The notes: generated by a model from the sequence alone, not told the origin. DNA of 64,000 bases from Elephas maximus indicus (GCF_024166365.1 NC_064841.1:29008001-29072000); one strand, 5' to 3'; positions 31,812 through 44,000 are shown, numbered from the stretch's first letter. A program made the numbers and translations.

Positions 31812-32312
31812 TTGTGTCACTTACCTATTGCTACGTAACAGATTACTCCAAACTTAGTGGTTTAAAGCAACAATAATCCTTTATTATCTCTCACAGTTTT
31901 TATGGGTCAGAAATTCAACAGCAGCTTAGCTGGGTGGTTCTGGCTTGAGGTCTTTCACGAGATTGCATTCAAGATGTCAGTATGAATTGCTGTCTTCTGA
32001 AGGGTTTAGTGGGGCTGGAGGATCTGCTTCCAAGATCAGCTATGCATGTGATGCTGGTTGTTGGCAGGAGGCTTCAGTTCCCCCTCAAGTCGGCCTCTCC
32101 AGGGACTGCTTGAGTATCCTACTGACATGATGCTGGCTTTCCTCATAGTGAGCAATCCAAGAGAGCAAGGCACAAGACACAATGTCTTTTATGACCTAAT
32201 ATTGAAAGTCACACACTGTCACTTCTACAATATCCTATTCGTTACCTAGGTCAGCATTAATACCAGAAGGAGGAGTTATTGAGGGCCCTCTTGGAGGCTG
32301 CCTACCACACAG
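31812..32312 (-). mobile_element. LTR-like interspersed repeat, antisense
   Basis: ACTTACCTATTGCTACGTAAC, GTGGTTTAAAGCAACAATAATC, TCTCTCACAGTTTTTATGGGTC and, at the end, GGAGGAGTTATTGAGGGCCC. This is a common placental repeat with MaLR-like start. Its last part resembles 7,165-7,350. Confidence 0.55.
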
Positions 32313-32384
32313 AGAGGCTTTTCGTGATGTATATGTCTAAAGTAATACTCCTTTCCAAGTGTATCTATGACCATCCAGTTTAGT

Positions 32385-32585
32385 GTTTATTGTCTTTAAA
32401 ATTGTGTGACTGAATATATATATATATATAAAATTTAATCTTTCTTCTTCTGCTGGAACCTAAGCTTTCTGAGAATAGGGATCTTGCCTGCATATTTACA
32501 ATTATATTCCTAGTGCTTAGAATTGTGCCTGGTGCATAATAAATATTGATTGAATAAATATCAGTTGAATAAATAAAATTAATTT
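32385..32585 (+). mobile_element. L2 LINE 3' end with (TA)n
   Basis: CTTTCTGAGAATAGGGATCTTG, CCTAGTGCTTAGAATTGTGCC and ATAATAAATATTGATTGAATAA are the L2 3' end. A (TA)9-10 run at about 32,413-32,431 precedes it. Confidence 0.7.
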
Positions 32586-32779
32586 GTTTAGAAGGGACCT
32601 CATTTTTTTTATTACACTTTATACCTGCAAATAGTGAGTTGAGGCAGCTTCTAATAAAAGGCACTGATAGGATAAAGCCATAAAACTATTAAGATAATGG
32701 TAAAAGGAAAAATCTCTCCATCTTTCTCTCTCTCTGTGTCTAGGACTTAGTCATCATCTTGTCAAATTTGGATCTCTTG

Positions 32780-32885
32780 TAGGTGGAAATTGAGCTCAGA
32801 GGAGCACCTTGTCTTGAAACTCCAATGGCAGAGCTGGGTCTAGAATGCGGGTTTCCCCATTCTCCTTACTACACCTCAACTCTCA
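32780..32885 (-). repeat. MIR SINE fragment, antisense
   Basis: TGGCAGAGCTGGGTCTAGAATGC and CATTCTCCTTACTACACCTCA match the antisense MIR head region. Confidence 0.5.
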
Positions 32886-33254
32886 GTGACATTGCCTGGA
32901 CATTCTAGTGGATCATTTAGTCCCACCACACAAAAATTAATGTAACAAAATGTGGATACGAAGATGGTTATCGAGGTGCTTGCATGTGCTGAACACGCTT
33001 AGCACAGCCTATGCTCCATTGTGAAGTAGCCACATCTATTTAATTTGATGGTAGAGGAGATCACATCAAAGTTAATCAATATAGATAATTAGTTGTGTTT
33101 TAGTTGTTGAAAATAAAAAATTAACATCCTATGTGCAGAGAGAATCCAATTATAGGGTCTTTGCTGCATTGAGTAACCAGGATGACCCCTGGAGGTCCAG
33201 GGCCTAGAAAATGCAGCGTGGACTTCTGAATTATTAAAAATTTGCTTAAATAAA

Positions 33255-34790
33255 AAAAAACAAGGCTTTTTCTTAGTCTCATTATAAAAGCAATACATGG
33301 GCATCATTGAAAATTTGGAAAATAGAGAGAAAGAAACTCTCAACGCATACACAATCGTGATTCCCAGTGATAACCATGGATACATTTTGTTATATGGCTT
33401 AGCAATTTTTTTCTGTGCATAGTTAAATAGATAGCTAAAAATATTAAGATCATATTGTATATATTTTCTGAAACTTTTTTGGACTTAATTTGCATTTTCT
33501 CATGTTAATATTTTTCTATGGCATAATTTTTAAAACTTTATCATGGGTAATTTTAAACTTATATAAAAGTTGAGTTGATATTAGAATGCATTGCTGGTAA
33601 GAATGCAAAATGGTACAGTCACTTTGGAAAACAGTTTGACAGTCCCTCATGTGACCCAGCAATTCTACTTCTAGAGAATTGAAAACATATGTCCACACAA
33701 AAACTTGTACCCAAATGTCCGTAGTAGCATTATTCATAGTAGCCCCAAAGTGGCAACAACTCAAATATCAATACACTGATGAATGGATAAACAAAATGTG
33801 GTATAGCCATTCAATGGAATATTATTTGGCCATCAAAAGGAATGCACTGATACGTTCTACAACATGGATGAACCTTGAAAACATGCTAAATGAAAGAAGC
33901 CAGTCACAAAAGACCACATGTTCTACGATTCCATTGATGGGAAATGTCCAGAATAGGCAAATCCATAGAAAGAGAAAGAAGATTAGTGGTTGCCTGGGGT
34001 TGGAGGGAAGGGGAAAAGGGGAGTTACTGCTAATGTCCTAAAATTAGATAGTAATGATGGTTGTACAACTCTATGAATATACTAAACATCGCTTAATTAT
34101 ACACTTTAAAAGGGTGAATTTTATAGTATATGAATTACATCTTAATAAAGCCATTGTAATAAAAGTAGACAGAATAATATAATGAGCCCCAGTTTAAGAA
34201 TTACCCAATGGTGATCAATCTTGTTTCATCTATACCCCTACTACTTCCCCCATATTAATTTGAAGTATTATTTCAGTTGTAAATATTTTAGTATGTCTGT
34301 CTACAAGATACTCTTTAGAAAAAATATATAACCACGGTACCATTATCATGCCTAAAAAAATTAACATGTAATTTTTAGGTTCTTCAAATGTTCAATCGGT
34401 GTTCAAATTTCCAGTCTTATGTCTTTTAACGACTGCTTAGCACTTTGTTGTAGGGATGTGTCATAATATATTTAACCAATTCCTATTGATGAAGCTTTAG
34501 GTTAGTTACAACTGTTCCATTCTTGTAAATAGTGCTTTGATAAATATCCTTGTACACATCTTTGTGCGTTTCTCTGTTTTCTCAGGATAACTTCTTAGAA
34601 GTAAGATTTAGAATGAAAGCGTATGAGTGGTTTCTAAGGCTCTTGACATTGTCAGGCTGCCTTCCAAAAAGGTTGTAACCATGTACATTCCCACTTTGAG
34701 TGTATGAGAGTGCCAGTTTCCCAACATCTCTGCCAAACCTGGCCATTCCATTTTTTTTTTTTAAATGAGGTACTTCATGTGGAGTGCAAC
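33255..34790. mobile_element. Old L1-derived 3' region, host of a second L1
   Basis: 33,255-33,567 and 34,167-34,790 look like parts of one old L1-type 3' end (GCAATACATGGGCATCATTG.. and TACATTCCCACTTTGAGTGTATG), separated by the L1 3' end at 33,568-34,166. Family uncertain. Confidence 0.45.
33568..34166 (+). mobile_element. Old L1M 3' end (end of ORF2 and 3'UTR)
   Basis: The frame across 33,679-33,960 keeps the ORF2 C-terminal pattern (STDEWINKMWYSHSMEYYLAIK-like, with several changes), then a 3'UTR ending CTTAATAAAGCC. Both this and 42,118-43,180 belong to the same broad group. Confidence 0.75.
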
Positions 34791-34794
34791 TAAC

Positions 34795-35105
34795 AACAAC
34801 AACAACAACTTAATTGAATACATAGAATTGGGAATGTTAGGATACTGTGAGGTCCCTTGGGGGTAAAGGTCGAAGAAAAGTGATAGATTAAGCACAGCTG
34901 TTGGAAGTTTGCCAGGCAAGTTCAGGGCTGCTCAGAAGAAGGAAAAGAATCATGACAAGAGCCGTCTTTCGTGAGACACCCTAAAAAAGGAGTAGTGCTG
35001 ATTTACAACTTTCTAGGTTCTCTTGAAGTGATGGGGAGGGGAGTATCAATCCATCCCACTGACTAAGCATGTATTTTGTGCCAATCAGCACACTTGTTTT
35101 TATAT
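34795..35105. other. TNIK intron 1, (AAC)n and unrecognised sequence
   Basis: A short (CAA)n run at about 34,785-34,808, then sequence without a clear match. Confidence 0.4.
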
Positions 35106-35106
35106 T

Positions 35107-35590
35107 AAGGAGGGAGCTTGATGTGGTGGTTAAGAGTGTGGATCTAGGAGGCAGGTGGTTGAATTCAAGTCCCAATTTGGCTATTACTACCTATGTGAGC
35201 TTAGGCAAGTCTCCTAACTTTTAGTCCTAGTTTCCTAATTTATAAAATGAGAATAATAATAGAATTTATCTTATAAGTTTGTCGAGGATTAAAGCACTTA
35301 CTAACGTAGATCTCTGAGAACAGTGCCTGGCATCTACTAAACGCTGTATATGTATTAGGAGTCCCTGGATGGCACAGATGGTTGGGTGCTCATTTGCTGA
35401 CCTTAGGATCAGCAGTTCGAACCTACCCAGAGATGCCTTGGAAGAAAGGCCTGGCGATGTGCTTCTGTAAGGCCACAGCCATGAAAATCCTATGGAGCAC
35501 AGTTCTACGGTGCACACATGGGGTTGCCATGAGTCGGAACCAACTTGACGGCAACTGATTTTTGGGTATACTTCTTAGCTATTATTACTC
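35107..35590 (+). repeat. MIR SINE interrupted by an AfroSINE
   Basis: A long well-kept MIR: GTGGTGGTTAAGAGTGTGGATC, TTCAAGTCCCAATTTGGC, AATTTATAAAATGAGAATAAT, AACAGTGCCTGGCATCTAC. The tail resumes after the SINE as TTCTTAGCTATTATTAC. Confidence 0.8.
35357..35567 (+). repeat. AfroSINE (longer-body subtype) inside MIR
   Basis: GGAGTCCCTGGATGGCACAG head, GAAGAAAGGCCTGGCGATGTG and CATGGGGTTGCCATGAGTCGG segments, and a GACGGCAACTG tail. Confidence 0.9.
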
Positions 35591-35599
35591 TTTATTAGC

Positions 35600-35745
35600 T
35601 CATTTAATTCTCACCACAGTTTCCTCTGGAGTAGGTGTGTGTCATCTGCAGATATGCACACTGAGGCTTAGACAAAGTGAACAATTTACCCAGGGCCTTA
35701 GAGCTAATAAATGGTGAGCTAAGACTCACCTATCCTGAAACCATT
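35600..35745 (-). repeat. MIR-type SINE, antisense
   Basis: CATTTAATTCTCACCACAG, CACTGAGGCTTAGACAAAG and TTACCCAGGGCCTTAGAGC are the antisense MIR order. Confidence 0.55.
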
Positions 35746-36056
35746 GCCCATAGTGATTCACATGGCCATCATTTGACTTAAGGAACTTGTTGTGATATCA
35801 GAATCATCTGACATATTATTTCCCTGGGGTTCACAGATTTCCCAGAACCATTTGACTTTGGGCACAAGTTCTTCTCTTTGATGAGCATAGTGCTATTTTA
35901 GAAGTTATTTCAAAAGTATTTCTTCTCTATGATTTCATTTTTTTAATAGCCAAGGACAGCTCAAAATGTGTTGTTTTTCCTTTCTCTTGTCTAAAAACCT
36001 AAAAACAAAATGTGAACTATTTTGGGATCAGCAGTGATTTCCTTGTGCAGTATGTA

Positions 36057-36205
36057 TACCCGTTGCCATCAAGTCAATTCTGACTCATAGCAACCCTATA
36101 GGACAGAGTAGAACTGCCCCATAGGGTTTCCAAAGAGTGGCTAGTGGATTTGAACTGCCTTTTGGTTAGCAGCTGAGTTCTTAGCCACTGGGCCACTAGG
36201 GCTCC
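36057..36205 (-). repeat. AfroSINE, antisense
   Basis: From CCGTTGCCATCAAGTC to CCACTAGGGCTCC; complement gives the GGAGCCCTAGTGG head. Confidence 0.9.
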
Positions 36206-36234
36206 GCAGCATGTATAGGGAATTGTAAAAATGC

Positions 36235-37345
36235 AGTGGGGGTGGTGGCTGACCTCTTCTGACTTCAGGAGAGGGAAGGAGAATCAATATCAACAGCCCA
36301 AGGCTGATTCTTATGAGGCAGAGATCAGACATGCCTCCTCTCTCTGCGATCTTTACCAATTCTGACACCAACCTTCCCTCCCAACGCATTCTCTACTTCT
36401 TTGCTGCGTTCAATAATTCATTGCAGTGGCCATATACAACTCACAAATACGATTATGGGGTTTATTAGGGAAGTTACAGGTTACAGTTCAGGCTGAGGAA
36501 CACTCAGGATACAGTTCTTCGATCAGGATAGCCTCTTCTCAGCCATGACCATAGGCACACCTATCTCTGGCCCCTTGGCTTCTGCCCTGCTCAGACAGGC
36601 CCTACAAAGCTCTTTTAGCTCCGCTAGTAATTGCCGGGAGTCACCCCATTCTGCTATTAAGTCTTGGCCCAAAGGCAATCGGCTCTCTTACTCCATGGGC
36701 TGGTGAGCCGAGCTCTGCCACCAAGTGCCCAGAGGCACCTCACTCCATCGGGAAGCCTCCTGCCTGAAGACACCCAGCTTTCTCACTCCAAGGGTCAGCG
36801 AGCCCAGCTCAGTTATGTGCCTGGAGGCATCCCACTCTGCCAGCAAGCCCTCTGCTGGAAGGCACTCAGCTTTCTCACTCCCTGGACCAGGAAGCTCACC
36901 ACGCCGCCTCCTGCAAGTCTCCTGGTTCTGCTGCCTCTGCTGCCGATGTTTCTTTGCAACTGCTTCTCACCATCTCGCTGTCTGCAGTGTTACAGCTCTC
37001 TCTCTGTGTCTCCTGGGTCTGGGAGGGTCTCAGTATGGGAATCCTGGGTCTAAATGAAACACTCTGCTCCTGTCTCTGCTTGGTGATAGTCAGGTCCCCC
37101 TTTGCTCTGGGATTGGCTCTCTTTTAAGCCTAGCAAGATGACAAAACTGACCAATACCCTCTATGGGGTTCCATATATCTTATTTGAATACCCCCACCCT
37201 CACAAGTGTACCATGTATCTGATTTACATTATTAGCAAGCTAGCCAGTCCCCTTGGTGGGCCACAAGCATCTCATTTGCATTCTCCCAGCCAGTCGTTTG
37301 GTGGGAGTTACAAGACCTATGGCTAGAAGGGCAATAGTAATTCAC
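36235..37345 (-). mobile_element. Endogenous-retrovirus LTR-like repeat, antisense
   Basis: Paralogue of 3,255-4,195: shares GATCAGACATGCCTCC, TTGCAGTGGCCATATACAAC, GGGTTTATTAGGGAAG and an ATTTGCAT octamer (37,274-37,281). It is longer in the middle, where CAAGTGCCCAGAGGCACC-like and TTTCTCACTCC blocks recur (36,700-36,890). No retroviral gene is attached. The two open frames there are composition effects. Confidence 0.6.
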
Positions 37346-37439
37346 TACATTGCCTGTCATTTTTTTAATAAAATCATTTAAGTATGTTTGGAAGATATGT
37401 GGAATCAGGTTCAAGGACTTCTATTTTTTAAGAATTAGG

Positions 37440-38003
37440 TAGCACAGTGTGCAAGTGTTCCACACTGCCTGGCGTGCCTGGAGTGGTTATCTCAGGTGTA
37501 GGCCCGACTGCATTTTGTGACTTCTGCCTTCCTGAGAATGTCACCTTGACTTCTTCATCTGTATATGGCCTTGGGTGTCTGGCTGGGTGAAACTAACAGA
37601 CTGACTTCACATTCACATGCATATGACCTTGGGCCTCTGGCTGGGTGGAACCAGAAGACCCTGGCCACCCAGCAATCATCTTGTGATCCCCATCCCCCTT
37701 GTGAGTGAGTAATTCCACAATTATGTGCATATACCCCATCACTTTAACTCACATATACTCTGTTAATCAATCCCAACCAAAGCCCTGCTTGGGGTTGTCT
37801 CATTCCTGCTTACCTAATCTTGCAACTTTCAGTCAGAATGTTGTGTTTTTACCTCATAAATATACCTATGTGACTCCACCATTTTGGAGCATTTGGTTTC
37901 ACTTCATAAGATCAGAAGTGTCCCTGGTTTAGACTGTCTCGAACCTTCAATAAATCTCTTTGTTTTTATTTTTTAACAGGTGTGTGTTCTTACTTGTTGA
38001 CAG
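37440..38003 (+). mobile_element. Endogenous-retrovirus LTR-like repeat, sense
   Basis: It has an AATAAATCTCTTTG signal at 37,950 and ends near TTACTTGTTGACA. After that comes TTTTGGTGATCATAAGAGACGG, which looks like the start of a retroviral leader with a primer-binding site. This suggests an ERV LTR with a few bases of leader kept and no genes. Inside it, TATGGCCTTGGGTGTCTGGC and TATGACCTTGGGCCTCTGGC form a 58-59-base tandem pair at 37,563 and 37,622. Confidence 0.55.
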
Positions 38004-38495
38004 CAGAAATTTTGGTGATCATAAGAGACGGTGGGATGTACCAAAAGCCATGATATAGGAGAGGCCATTCTTCAGCTTTCCTCTACTTGATAATGATTAA
38101 AATAAAAACCTTGAGTTACACTGTTTCAGATGGGTATAGATATTTTAAGGTTACAATGGAGAAAAAGGAAAATAGAGCTGGGAGACAAAAGAGTAAGGAG
38201 CCCTGTGTTTTGAACCAAAGTCTACTTTTCACCTGGTTTATAAGTCAGAAACTATTAAAATTGGTGTAACTATGTGGTTGTCATTCTTGAGAAGGCCAAT
38301 AGCCTTATTTACTAGATTTTATAACCTAACCCTCCATTAAAAATGCCTATAAATTATATATGCCTAGGGTAAAAACCCAGAGCTTCATATGGATGTGGTT
38401 TCATCATTTCTACCTCTAGGTATTTTTTAGCCTCCTGTAATCAAATTATAGCAATGTGGTGGGTGGAATTGGTTGTAAGCAGTAATTGCATAGTG
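38004..38495. other. TNIK intron 1, nothing recognised beyond ERV leader remnant
   Basis: The first about 40 bases may be ERV leader; the remainder is AT-rich without a match. Confidence 0.4.
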
Positions 38496-38499
38496 TATT

Positions 38500-38590
38500 T
38501 AAATAATAATAATAATAATACTTAGCATTTATAGAGCACTTTATATCTTCAAAGTACTTGCAAACGTTACCTAATTAAATACTCTCTGTG
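38500..38590. repeat. (TAA)n and a MIR-like tail
   Basis: AATAATAATAATAATAAT followed by TTAGCATTTATAGAGCAC and CAAAGTACTTGCAAACG, a pattern seen in MIR/L3-type ends. Confidence 0.5.
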
Positions 38591-38615
38591 ATTATAATCT
38601 GGATATAAAACAAAA

Positions 38616-38711
38616 GCCAAACCCAGTGCTGTCCAGTTGATTGTGACTCATAGCCACCCTACAGGATAGAGTAGAACTGTACCATAGAGTTTCCAAGGAG
38701 CACCTGGCAGA
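38616..38711 (-). repeat. AfroSINE, antisense, head missing
   Basis: CCAAACCCAGTGCTGTCCAG to AAGGAGCACCTGGCAG; truncated at the tRNA-like end. Confidence 0.8.
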
Positions 38712-38964
38712 TATAAAAAAAATAAATGCACTTAAATCCAAAATAGGGTCATAAGAAAAGTTATGTATTTGAACATTAATGCTGACTAGGCTTGAAAAAC
38801 CTATGCAACGATGGGAAGGTTAGAGTTTGGTATTCTGTTTCATTGTTTTTGTTCATCTCAGTTCAGCCTGATGGAGGGATTTGATTACATCTGCACTTTA
38901 TTGATGCCTCTGCTTGATTTTGATCCTTAAGGGCTGAGTATGGTCATCACTGAGTATGGTCAAG

Positions 38965-39588
38965 CTACTAGCGTCTAGGGTCTAAAAAGCCTGTGAGTGG
39001 CCATCTATGATACTCCACTGGAGCAAGGAAGAATGAAGAAAACTAAATATACGAGGGAAAGATTAGTCCAGAGGACTGATGGACCACATCTAGCACAGCA
39101 TCCATCAGACTGAGTCCAGTACATTCCGATAGTGCCCGGCTACCACCACTGACTGCTCTGACAGGGATCACAACAGAGGGTCCTGGGCAGAGCTGGAGAA
39201 TAATGTAGAACAAAATTCCAACTCAAAAAGAAAGACCAGACTTGCTGGCCTAACAGAGGCTGGAGAGACCCTGAGAGTATGGCCCCTGAGCAACCTTTCA
39301 GCTCAGTACTGAAGCCACTCCTGAGGTTCACTGTTCAGCCAAACATTGGACAGGCTGATAAAACAAAACGAGACTAAAGGGGCACAGCAGCACTGGGGCA
39401 AGGACTGGAAGGCAGGAGAGGACAGGAAAGCTGGTAACGGGGAACCCAGTGTCCCGAAGGGAGAGTGTTGACATGTCATGGGGTTGTTAACCAGTGTCAT
39501 AAAACAATATGTGTACTAACTGTTTAATGAGAAACTAGTTTGTTCTGGAAACCTTCATCTAAAGTACAGTTAAAAAAAATTACAAAAT
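38965..39588 (+). mobile_element. 5'-truncated L1 3' end
   Basis: Sense copy of the 3'UTR seen antisense at 18,114: AGCAAGGAAGAATGAAG, CATCAGACTGAGTCCAG, GTGCCCGGCTACCACC, GGCCATCTATGATACTCC, and a short A-rich tail at 39,575. Confidence 0.85.
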
Positions 39589-39904
39589 GGGCTTCCTCAG
39601 GACATTTTGTGCCGTGCCTTAGATGAAATTCTATTGGTAAGTGAAAATGAAGTGGTGTAGTGTGGGGAAGAATGGCTATGCATTGTGGTTTAGTAATTTT
39701 GATCTGAGAATAATAGATTATGCTCCACAGTAGGATATAACATAAAGAAATGCAGTAAAAAAAAAAAAAAAACAGTAGAGAAATGAAATGTCATTAGTTT
39801 GGCTGTACTAACTAATTCTTGCTGTTTTGGACATGAATTTGTGTGTTTTCCTCTTTGCACGTATGGCCTGTGTTGCTAATTTAGATGGTGTTTGGAGCAA
39901 GGAA
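39589..39904. other. TNIK intron 1 with a 16-17 A run
   Basis: The A-run lies at about 39,757-39,773. No other feature. Confidence 0.5.
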
Positions 39905-40101
39905 GAAGCCCTGGTGGCACAGTGGCTAAGCGCTCAGCTGCTAACCAAAAGGTTGGCGGTTTGAACCCACCAGCCACTCTGAGGGAGAAAGATGTGGCCC
40001 TCTGCTTCATTAAAGATATACAGTCTTGGAAATCCTATGGCTAGTTCTACTGTGTCCTCTATGGTCTTGTGAGTTGGAATCGACTCCATGACAGTGGGTT
40101 T
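39905..40101 (+). repeat. AfroSINE
   Basis: GAAGCCCTGGTGGCACAGTGG head, AAAGATGTGGCCCTCTGC body and GAATCGACTCCATGACAGTGG tail. Confidence 0.9.
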
Positions 40102-42117
40102 ACTTGGGGCAAGGTTGATGGCAATCCTGGTTGTTTAAAGCAACGTTGTACACAAATTGATAAGGAGCATGTATCACAATTTTATTTCATATGCGTTGCT
40201 TTTGAGAAAGCGAATTTGGAGATCTCTGGGAAGACCTATTTTACAGGGAAAAAGGGTGGTTAGATCATTAGATGGGATAAAAAAATCCCTGGTTAAAAAT
40301 TATTAGGTTTTTTGCAATACTGACAATTAAGGGGACAGATCCAACTTTCTCAGAAGAGGCCTTGACATTATTAAAGTCTCAGAAAATCGCTCAAGCATTT
40401 TTATCAAAATGTTAATTGCTTTCTAGACAAGGCAGTGAATTATATCATGCAAAAAATTCTGACCTGCACCACATTTGGGCAGCTTTTTTTTCCTAGAGGT
40501 GGTGGTATCATAGGCTCTGTTTAAGGAAACCACAAATTTGAAATGTCTTCTCAGCCTTTCCACCCAATTTAATTTATACTGCCTTTTGCATGGGTGAAAG
40601 GGTCCTTCGAATTAGGGAGTGCTGCGGTTTTTCAATTCAGCTCTTAAAGAACTCCTTTAGAGGGCAGAGACTGAGTAAAACATGGAGCCCTGGTAGTTCC
40701 GTGCTAGCGTCCTACTCTGAAATGGTTGATAAGACCGAAGTCAAGAGTTTGCTGTGCCTTGAAAGGCATCCTCTCTTGCCTTCTTTCAACGGGTAGCTCT
40801 AGCACCAATCACAGAGAACTGTTCTCTTACCATAAAAATAAACTAAAGTACTACTCTGCTGTCCTCAAGCTTAATATCCAGGTGCTTCTCTGAGAAGGAA
40901 TATTGCACGCAGACACTCTTTTGTCTGAACAATATGTATGTTCTCTCTGTGAGTATTTTAAAGCTATACGTCGTGCTGGTATTGTAGTCATCATTTCTTG
41001 TATGTAAACAGCATTTATTTTTGGAGAAGAGCAGATACAAAAGTGTGAAATACAGACGTATACACTTTTTTTTTTTTTCCTTTGGAAGGGGGAGGAAAGG
41101 GAGGAAGAACAGTGTTCTTTAAAATCACAGTAACCCAATCTTAGTTACTCCTTTGTTTTCCCTGACTGACTGAAAATTAGCAGGGGAAATCTCCTGGGAC
41201 CTGACCAGCTGGGTACCTAAACCTCCACTGAACCGATTGTACCAGAAAAGTGCTAGAGGATAATTATCTTAGGTCTTCATCACTGGGAACAGAAAGGGTT
41301 TCTCCCAAGGAGGAAGCCTCTGTGAAGACAGGACATTGTACACATTCAGTGACATGTGTATGACGCTTAGAGTAAAACATGAGCAACACAGAGATCAAAG
41401 CCTCAGATATGGGGTTTGTTTTCTAGGTTGAAAAGGTGGATGTCAAAGGGGTTTGAAAGCTTTGCGTCCCTTTGTGGTCTCTGAACCAAAAAGCTCTTGC
41501 CAGCTCTTCTGGTTCCCACCCCCTGCTTTAATTTGTGTGTATGTTTGTAAAAGGTACCTGGGGTTTTCAAAGCAGCAGGGGGCATTCCTGTGACTATTGT
41601 GCTCCCAGTCCCCTTGAGACCAGGTCTGTTTCTTGCCTTCTCTGGGAGCAGGGTCTCTCTTTGTATATCATCACCTACAATGCAAGTTGCATCAGATTTA
41701 AAGAAGGAGTTCTCTGACCTCCTTTTCTGTTTCCTGGCTGTGGTTGCTGCCTTTTGTAATTTGCTGCTGCTTTGTAGGATTCACAGTTAGGATTTTGGCC
41801 CCATGGACATGCTGATTAGTGGGCCAAGTACACTCTGATTTGCCTTGCTTGATCCTTGAGAACTCCCTGTTGATGAATATTTTTGTCAAATTTTCTATGA
41901 GAATTAGGTTCACTTTGTTGTTTAGTATTCCCTTTTGATAATGAATGGTTTTAAAGTTTTCAAATGGACATCTCTGATAATTTTTTCATAAATTCCAGTG
42001 AAATTGGAATGTAAATAAATTACAGATCCATTTGAATGCCATAGCTTGTGGAACTACTAGCTAAAACTTTATTCAGACTATGCTTTATGCCCTAATACAC
42101 ATAAATCTGAATTAAAA
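40102..42117. other. TNIK intron 1, no gene or clear repeat
   Basis: Apparently single-copy. A 14-T run lies at about 41,066-41,079. Short frames carry no recognisable domain. Confidence 0.5.
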
Positions 42118-43180
42118 AATATGCTTGTGGATGTAAATAATATGGAACCCTCATACATTTTTGGTGGGAATGTAAACAGTGACATTGTTTCTTGACATTT
42201 TAAACATAAAGTTACTATGTTGTTAGGTGCCTGTGAGTCGGGACACATAGTGACCCTATGAACAACAGAATGAAACACTGCCTGGTCCCGTGCCATCCTC
42301 ACAGTCATTGCTATGTTTGAGCTCGTTGTTGCAGACACTGTGTCAGTCCATCTTGCTGACGGCCTTCCTTTCCTTCACTGACCCTCTACCTTACATGATG
42401 TTCTTCTCCAGGGAGTGTTCACTCCTGATAACATGTCCAAAGTACTTGAGACAATGCCTAGCCATCCTTGCTTCTAAAGAGCATTCTGGCTGTACTTCTT
42501 CCAAGACAGATTAGTTTGTTCTTCTGGCCATCCATGGTATAGTCAATATCCTTTGCTAATACCATAATTCAAAGGCATCAGTTCTTTGGTCTTCCTTGTT
42601 CATTGTCCAGCGTTTGCATGCATATGAGGTGATTGGAAATGCCATGGCTTGTGTCAGGTGCAATTTACTATATGATCCAGCAATTCCACTCCTGGACATT
42701 TGCCCAAAAGAAGTGAAATCACATGTCCGCACACAAACTTGAACATAAGTGTTCATAGAAGCATTATTCGTAGTAGTCAAAAAGTGGGAACAACCTAAGT
42801 GTTTATCAACAGATGAATTGGATAAACAAAATAAGCTGTATCCATACAATGGAATGTTATTTGGCCTCAAAAGGAATGAAGTACTGATACGTGCTACAAC
42901 GTGGATGAACTTTAAAAACATGCTGAGTGAAAGAAATCATCCACAAAAACTACATGCTGTATGACTCCATTTATATGAAATGTCCAGAATAGTCAAATCT
43001 ATAGAGACAGAAAATAGGTTAGTAGTTGCCTGGGACCTGGGATGAGAACAGAGAGTGACTTCATATGGGCACAAGGGATCTTTTGGGGTGATGAAAGTGT
43101 TCTAAAATTGAATTGTAGTAAAATGCATTTTATGGTATATAAATTTCACCTCAGTAAAACTGTTAAAATAAAATATGCCT
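42118..43180 (+). mobile_element. Old L1M 3' end, interrupted by RTE
   Basis: GGTGGGAATGTAAACAGTG before, and CTATATGATCCAGCAATTCC after, the RTE insertion are consecutive in the L1 3' end. The rest follows the same order as 33,568-34,166 and ends CAGTAAAACTGTTAAAATAAA. Confidence 0.8.
42219..42664 (-). mobile_element. RTE-clade LINE 3' end nested in L1M, with TSD
   Basis: Same 3' region as 6,197-6,640 (TTGTTGCAGACACTGTGTCAG, CTTCTCCAGGGAGTG, CAATATCCTTTGC). TTACTAT stands on both sides (42,212-42,218 and 42,665-42,671) and the L1 sequence is continuous when the block is taken out. Confidence 0.9.
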
Positions 43181-43520
43181 GAGACATTGTTTTATAGCTA
43201 AACCAGCACCACAAAATGCAAGGGCAAGTTCTCTGGTCTGGTCACTCTATGGTATTTCTAGGAAGGCCATCTCCTCAATACCTTGAGTGATGGGGGGACT
43301 CTGGTCCCATCCTCACCTTTGTACTTAGGTTCATATCATCCTTTATACCAAAGGGCTTTTACAAATGTGGTCATAATAATTTCCTTCAAGCTAAGGAGGC
43401 TCAGATACCTTATCTCTTCACCAGAGAAAGAAGGACTTTGCATTCAGGACTAGCATATTTATTCCTGTCGAAAACCATTCCTTACTGAACTAACTTCCTC
43501 CCTCTCTCCCTTCTTTCCTT
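43181..43520. other. TNIK intron 1, nothing recognised
   Basis: No repeat or gene named. Confidence 0.4.
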
Positions 43521-44000
43521 TTCATTGTTGTTGAAAATAAACACAGCAAGGCATGAAGCAATTCACCAATTTCTGTGTGTACAATTCAGTGACATTGATT
43601 ACATTCTTCAAGTTATGCAACCATTCTCACCGTGCTTTTCTGAATTGCTCCTCCCGTATTAACATAAACGCACTGCCCGCTGGCCTCTAAGCTTCCTATC
43701 TAATCATTCGAATTGCTGTTGTCAGTTCCATCCCATGTAGATACTTCTTTAAAAAAGGACAATGCTCAAGGCAGACATTCTTTACTAATTAAGCTAAACT
43801 TTGATTTAAAGAAGACTTCAAGGGGGTATTTTTGGTTTAAGGTTTAAAGATTATTCAGGGCAATAGTTTCAGAGGTTCCTCCAACCTCTATGGTTCTAGA
43901 AGTCTGGATTCCATAAGAATTTGAAATTCTGCTCGACATTTCCCCACTTTTGATCAGGATTCTTCTGTAGAGTCTTTGATCAAAATGTTTCTTTATGAAC
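43521..44000 (-). mobile_element. Old L1 3' end, antisense
   Basis: GTGTGTACAATTCAGTGACATTG, CAAGTTATGCAACCATTCTC, and CTCAAGGCAGACATTCTTTAC are shared with 51,345-51,995 and 58,188-58,260, the host element of the L1 cluster. Confidence 0.6.

Noticed and set aside
36664-37057. Two overlapping frames of 110-129 codons.
   Set aside because: Inside an LTR-like repeat with internal repeats of CCAAGTGCC/CACTCC type; not conserved in the paralogue at 3.2-4.2 kb.
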